Positions 4,870 to 8,056 of a stretch of 8,056 nt of DNA are shown piece after piece (the stretch's first letter is position 1; each line of letters opens with the position of its first letter). Under the pieces are notes generated by a model. That model was not told the origin of the DNA, did not search any database, and saw nothing but the letters and a program-made list of their open reading frames with translations. A program made the translations under genes and the position numbers. This DNA is from JBLIOB01 sp047639575 (GTDB taxonomy: Bacteria; Bacteroidota; Bacteroidia; Flavobacteriales_D; Parvicellaceae): NCBI GenBank assembly GCA_047639575.1, contig JBLIOB010000194.1, positions 1 to 8,056 of the forward strand. The letters are read 5' to 3'.

Positions 4870-6843
4870 CTACTGATCCGAAGTTTCGTCATCTGTAGAA
4901 GTTACTTTTGAATTTAACTCTTGTTCAATTAAATCATCTATGAATTTTGCAAATTCTTCAATGGTTTTTGTACCTAAGTCACCTTCTCCTTGTTTCCGCA
5001 CTGCAACTGTGTTTTCGGAAGCTTCATTCTCTCCAACAACCAGCATGAAAGGTATTTTTTTCAGCTCATTATCACGAATTTTCTTTCCTACCGTTTCGCT
5101 ACGATCGTCAACAAGGCTGCGAATATCGTAATTATTTAACAAACTGGAAACTTTTTCAGCATAATCATTAAACTTATCGCTAAGCGGTAAAATAACCACT
5201 TGTTCAGGATTTAACCATAATGGGAACTTTCCTGCGCAATGTTCTATTAATACAGCAACGAAGCGTTCCAATGAACCAAATGGCGCACGATGAATCATGA
5301 CAGGTCGATGCTTCGCATTATCTGAGCCTGTATATTCCAATTCAAATCGCTCGGGTAAGTTATAATCAACCTGAATAGTGCCTAGTTGCCAGCTTCTTCC
5401 AAGTGCATCTTTCACCATGAAATCTAACTTCGGTCCATAGAATGCTGCTTCTCCATATTCGATGAATGTTTCTAGGTCTTTTTGTGCAGTTGCGTTGATA
5501 ATTGCCTGTTCTGCTTTTTCCCAATTTTCATCGGAACCGATATACTTGGATCGATCTTTTTTATCTCTTAATGATATTTGAGCTTTAAAGTCTTTAAAAT
5601 CTAGTGCGTTAAGCGTGTAAAGTACAAGATCAATTACTTTCTTAAATTCTTCTTCAACTTGGTCTGGCCTACAAAACAAGTGAGCATCATCTTGGGTAAA
5701 TCCTCGTACTCTTGTTAATCCATGTAATTCCCCACTTTGCTCGTAGCGGTAAACGGTACCGAATTCCGCAAGTCTCAACGGGAGATCTTTATATGAACGA
5801 GGTCTCGCTTTAAAAATCTCACAGTGGTGTGGGCAGTTCATTGGTTTTAACAAAAACTCTTCACCTTCAGCTGGAGTATTGATCGGTTGAAATGAATCGG
5901 CACCATACTTCGCATAATGACCTGATGTGATGTAAAGATCTTTGTGCCCTATATGCGGAGTTATAACTGGTTTATATCCAGAAGCTAACTGCGCCTTCTT
6001 CATGAAATCCTCTAACCTATTTCTAAGTGCAGCACCTTTCGGAAGCCAAAGTGGTAATCCCTGACCAACCCTCGGAGAAAACGTGAACAAGTCCATTTCC
6101 TTTCCGATCTTACGGTGATCCCTTTTCTTTGCTTCTTCCAACATCTCTAGATGTTGTTTCAGCTCTTTTTGCTTTGGAAATGTGATTCCGTAGACTCGCG
6201 TAAGTTGTTTGTTGTTTTCGTCTCCACGCCAATAAGCACCGGCAATACTCATTAGTTTAATGGCTTTAATGTATCCAGTATGAGGAATATGTGGGCCTCT
6301 GCATAAATCGGTGAAATTTCCTTGGGTATAAAAGGTTATTGTCCCGTCATCTAATCCTTCTAGTAGCTCAAGCTTATACTCATCATCCTTACCTTTAAAG
6401 TAATCGATGGCATCTGCTTTACTAATGTCTTTTCTTACAAACTCGTTTTTCTCCCGAGCCAGCTCCAAAATTTTGTCCTCAATTTTCTTAAAATCTTTAT
6501 CTGAGATTTCATGTTCTCCTAAATCAACATCGTAGTAGAATCCATTTTCAATTGGAGGTCCAATTGCCAGTTTGATGCCTGGATAGAAAAACTCCAGGGC
6601 TTCCGCCATTATGTGAGCAGATGAATGCCACATCGTAGATTTTCCGCCTTGATCATTCCAAGTCAATAATTTTAAATCAACATCTTCATTGATCGGTCGG
6701 TTTGAATCCCAGATTTCTCCGTTTATCTCAGCTGCCAGTACGTTTCTTGCTAAACCTTCGCTTATGCTCATCGCTACATCATGGGCATTAGCTCCTTTAT
6801 TGTATTCTTTAACTGTTCCGTCAGGAAGGGTTACATTAATCAT
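4870..6843 (-). CDS. thrS: Threonine--tRNA ligase
   Basis: A class II aminoacyl-tRNA synthetase that charges tRNA-Thr, 657 residues from the ATG at 6843. (A TTG directly before it, at 6846, would add one residue; residue numbers here count that one.) Domains in order: TGS (about 1-62); editing domain with WHSSAH (73-78) and CRGPH (182-186), the sites that clear Ser-tRNA-Thr; catalytic core with motif 2 around RLAEFGTVYRYE (358-369), and motif 3 around RAPFGSLERF (520-529); C-terminal anticodon-binding domain from about 545, with VVGENEASENTV (603-614). The zinc ligands by family alignment are C338 (in MNCPHH), H389 (in TQDDAH) and H519. All key residues are present, so the enzyme should be active and able to edit. 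It is the first gene of the translation operon. No T-box-like leader is present; the promoter lies about 20 bases upstream. Confidence 0.97.
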   Translation of the reverse strand: MINVTLPDGTVKEYNKGANAHDVAMSISEGLARNVLAAEINGEIWDSNRPINEDVDLKLLTWNDQGGKSTMWHSSAHIMAEALEFFYPGIKLAIGPPIENGFYYDVDLGEHEISDKDFKKIEDKILELAREKNEFVRKDISKADAIDYFKGKDDEYKLELLEGLDDGTITFYTQGNFTDLCRGPHIPHTGYIKAIKLMSIAGAYWRGDENNKQLTRVYGITFPKQKELKQHLEMLEEAKKRDHRKIGKEMDLFTFSPRVGQGLPLWLPKGAALRNRLEDFMKKAQLASGYKPVITPHIGHKDLYITSGHYAKYGADSFQPINTPAEGEEFLLKPMNCPHHCEIFKARPRSYKDLPLRLAEFGTVYRYEQSGELHGLTRVRGFTQDDAHLFCRPDQVEEEFKKVIDLVLYTLNALDFKDFKAQISLRDKKDRSKYIGSDENWEKAEQAIINATAQKDLETFIEYGEAAFYGPKLDFMVKDALGRSWQLGTIQVDYNLPERFELEYTGSDNAKHRPVMIHRAPFGSLERFVAVLIEHCAGKFPLWLNPEQVVILPLSDKFNDYAEKVSSLLNNYDIRSLVDDRSETVGKKIRDNELKKIPFMLVVGENEASENTVAVRKQGEGDLGTKTIEEFAKFIDDLIEQELNSKVTSTDDETSDQ

Positions 6844-6863
6844 CAACTACTAATTTAGGTTGG

Positions 6864-6871
6864 CAAAGATA
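6864..6871 (-). promoter_or_regulatory. Probable promoter -7 element (TATCTTTG) of the thrS operon
   Basis: The minus strand reads TATCTTTG, a perfect match to the Bacteroidota TAnnTTTG element, 20 bases before the thrS ATG. This predicts an mRNA start near 6857 and a leader of roughly 14 bases. The -33 element is weak: a TGTT lies about 21 bases upstream instead of TTTG. The position between the end of the preceding gene and thrS, with no gene on the plus strand, supports a real promoter. Confidence 0.6.
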
Positions 6872-6919
6872 GAAAGAAGTTGATTGAGTATTAACATGAA
6901 AATGATCTTTCCATAACCA

Positions 6920-6939
6920 CAATTAGACAATTGTAATTG
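6920..6939. repeat. AT-rich inverted repeat between the small lipoprotein gene and thrS
   Basis: CAATTA (6920-6925) and TAATTG (6934-6939) form a perfect 6-bp inverted repeat with an 8-base spacer that itself contains CAATTG. It lies 14 bases past the stop of the 6954-7568 gene and about 50 bases upstream of the thrS -7 element. There is no U-run, so it is a poor terminator; it could be a protein-binding site or a chance repeat in AT-rich DNA. Confidence 0.3.
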
Positions 6940-6953
6940 ACTACTCGCAACTA

Positions 6954-7568
6954 TTATTTTAAAAAACCGTGAATATCATTTACTATTCGAGCGCCAGCTC
7001 TCCTTCCAGCTGCATCTGCGAACCGAATCGCTGCGTCTTCAGTGAAGTCTCTTTCGTTATGAGTAGTCGTCCCATCTTTCTTAGTACGACTTTTTAGTTT
7101 TTCATTTCTGTTTTTTACCGCAAACCATGTTCCTTGATCTTGGATGTTATTAGAAATAATAGACCCACTGGATCTATTTTCTATCGAAGTAAGCGTGAAT
7201 GATAGTCCATTTTCAGCAGAGTTTGCATCATTTACTGTTTCCGAAGTTGAAGATTCGGTTGTTGAAAATGAATCAATAGTTACGATGAATTCAGCAGTAG
7301 AATCTTTAACTACTATAATCTTATTGTTATCAAACTCACCGTTTAAACCTTCAAGAAAAGCTTTTAAATATTCAGTCTCGGTATAACGGGCTGTGAAACC
7401 TTCTTCGCCAGTAGAATTAACAGCGATCGGGAAAACTTCATTGATAGAAATCTTAACGTCCCGATCTAAATTTTTACTGACGTAACAATTTTGAAATAAA
7501 ATAATTGAAATAGTCAATAGTGAAAATAGACTAATCTTTTTAGCGTTATCGCTGATCCAAGTTCTCAT
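6954..7568 (-). CDS. Probable small lipoprotein of unknown function
   Basis: I do not recognise the family. From the ATG at 7568-7566 the protein has 204 residues. The N-terminus has basic residues (KK at 10-11), a hydrophobic stretch (12-25) and Cys28. FQNC is not a standard lipobox, but Cys right after a signal-like helix suggests a lipoprotein or membrane-anchored protein. The mature region is Ser/Thr/Asn-rich in its middle (100-135), and the C-terminus has an Ala/Gly/Arg-rich amphipathic stretch, AAIRFADAAGRRAGARIV (169-186). An earlier in-frame ATG at 7652 would add 28 residues, put a hydrophilic segment before the signal and overlap the upstream gene by 107 bases; the chosen start overlaps it by 23 bases. 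The overlap suggests translational coupling with that gene. It is followed by the thrS promoter region, with no clear terminator between. Confidence 0.75.
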   Translation of the reverse strand: MRTWISDNAKKISLFSLLTISIILFQNCYVSKNLDRDVKISINEVFPIAVNSTGEEGFTARYTETEYLKAFLEGLNGEFDNNKIIVVKDSTAEFIVTIDSFSTTESSTSETVNDANSAENGLSFTLTSIENRSSGSIISNNIQDQGTWFAVKNRNEKLKSRTKKDGTTTHNERDFTEDAAIRFADAAGRRAGARIVNDIHGFLK

Positions 7569-8056
7569 AACCAGAGGCGAATACAATGGCGCCTTTTTTA
7601 AGGATTGCTTTTCTTCTCCCAGACTCGGGGTCCACTTCGAATTCTTCATCAATAGCTGGAATTATGTAATCAATATAAACTTTGGATAAAAGTAATTTTT
7701 CGACCTCATCATCTGGTAACCCTTTTTCCTTATAGTGTTTTTTAAGGTTTTCAAATAACTGATCTGAAGTGAAATGAAAAGATCCACTACTGATACCGTT
7801 TTTCTCAAATAACAAGATCCTTTTATTGTAATCAGAAGGTCGATTAAATACTCGAACTTTTATTGGCTCCAAAGTAACGCCCTGAGCATTAAAAGTGAAT
7901 TTATAACGGGCATCTAACATCAGTGAAACTTCAATTTCTTTGGCCGTGTTATATCCTTTGTAATTGAAAAAAGTGGTTCTGCCAAATGAGTATCTATATG
8001 GCTTTAAGGCCGATTTACACTCTTTACGAAATCCTCCTACTTCTTCTCGGAAAGCA
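7546..8056 (-). CDS. Partial protein of unknown function (C-terminal 169 residues)
   Basis: The frame stays open from the TAA at 7548-7546 to the right edge, so the N-terminus is missing; the ATG at 7920 is internal, since 45 more codons upstream read through with similar composition. I do not recognise a family. The visible part mixes short beta-like segments, such as YRYSFGRTTFFNY (20-32) and KFTFNAQGVTLEPIKVRVF (about 52-70), with one probable helical segment containing DQLFENLKKHYKEKGLPDDEVEKLL (about 98-122). The C-terminal part is rich in acidic residues, then Lys/Arg (DEEFEVDPESGRRKAILKK). There is no membrane span in the visible portion, and the signal status is unknown because the N-terminus is outside. 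Its last 23 bases overlap the start of the probable lipoprotein gene, so the two are probably in one operon and may work together. Confidence 0.8.
   Translation of the reverse strand, partial: AFREEVGGFRKECKSALKPYRYSFGRTTFFNYKGYNTAKEIEVSLMLDARYKFTFNAQGVTLEPIKVRVFNRPSDYNKRILLFEKNGISSGSFHFTSDQLFENLKKHYKEKGLPDDEVEKLLLSKVYIDYIIPAIDEEFEVDPESGRRKAILKKGAIVFASGYENLDQR

Noticed and set aside
6844..6846. TTG as the thrS start
   Set aside because: It is directly followed by ATG at 6843, which gives the normal ThrRS N-terminus; no reason to prefer TTG.
6844..6953. T-box or other riboswitch ahead of thrS
   Set aside because: The -7 element at 6864-6871 leaves a leader of only about 14 bases, and no T-box motif or terminator hairpin is visible.
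7569..7652. Earlier ATG at 7652 for the small lipoprotein gene
   Set aside because: It would overlap the upstream gene by 107 bases and put a charged 28-residue segment ahead of the signal peptide.
1..8056. CRISPR arrays, insertion sequences, tRNA/rRNA genes, phage or defence genes
   Set aside because: No regular spaced repeats, terminal inverted repeats, transposase motifs or structured RNA gene signatures were seen on either strand.

Overview
This window looks like core chromosome of an AT-rich member of the Bacteroidota (Cytophagales or Flavobacteriales type; the order cannot be fixed from this sequence). The evidence is the gene order thrS-infC-rpmI-rplT, start codons almost all without a Shine-Dalgarno sequence, -7 promoter elements of the TAnnTTTG type, lipoprotein and 'LLAQ' signal peptides, and MazG and CsaA sequences with full family signatures. 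I see no mobile element, CRISPR array, tRNA, rRNA or clear sign of horizontal transfer.

Layout from left to right. Bases 1-589 (minus) hold the N-terminal part of a lipoprotein with YCF48/BNR-like beta-propeller repeats, cut by the window edge. Divergent from it, 657-1433 (plus) is mazG, a nucleoside triphosphate pyrophosphohydrolase. Everything to the right is on the minus strand. A CotH-family secreted kinase-like protein with a C-terminal membrane anchor (1466-3187, GTG start) overlaps the end of csaA (3171-3506) by 17 bases. A strong intrinsic terminator (3545-3577) separates this pair from the translation operon upstream: rplT (3597-3941), rpmI (4068-4262), infC (4288-4839) and thrS (4870-6843), with a good promoter just ahead of thrS. 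At the right edge two overlapping genes of unknown function lie upstream: a small probable lipoprotein (6954-7568) and the C-terminal part of a protein that runs off the window (7546-8056).

The thrS-infC-rpmI-rplT block supplies threonyl-tRNA synthetase, initiation factor IF3 and ribosomal proteins bL35 and bL20, and probably is transcribed from the promoter at 6864-6871 to the terminator at 3545-3577. Two control features stand out. The infC frame has no canonical start that gives a full-length protein: the only good candidate is an AUA codon at 4839-4837, seven bases after a strong AGAGGAGG Shine-Dalgarno sequence, the only such sequence ahead of any gene here. It points to IF3 autoregulation through start-codon discrimination. 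The 126-base rpmI-rplT gap can fold into an H-type pseudoknot (4015-4041) followed by a hairpin (3963-3986) just before rplT, which makes it a candidate bL20 autoregulatory site.

I do not see a wholly new multi-gene system. The items most worth following are the AUA-started infC, the rpmI-rplT leader, and the membrane-anchored CotH-like protein coupled to csaA.
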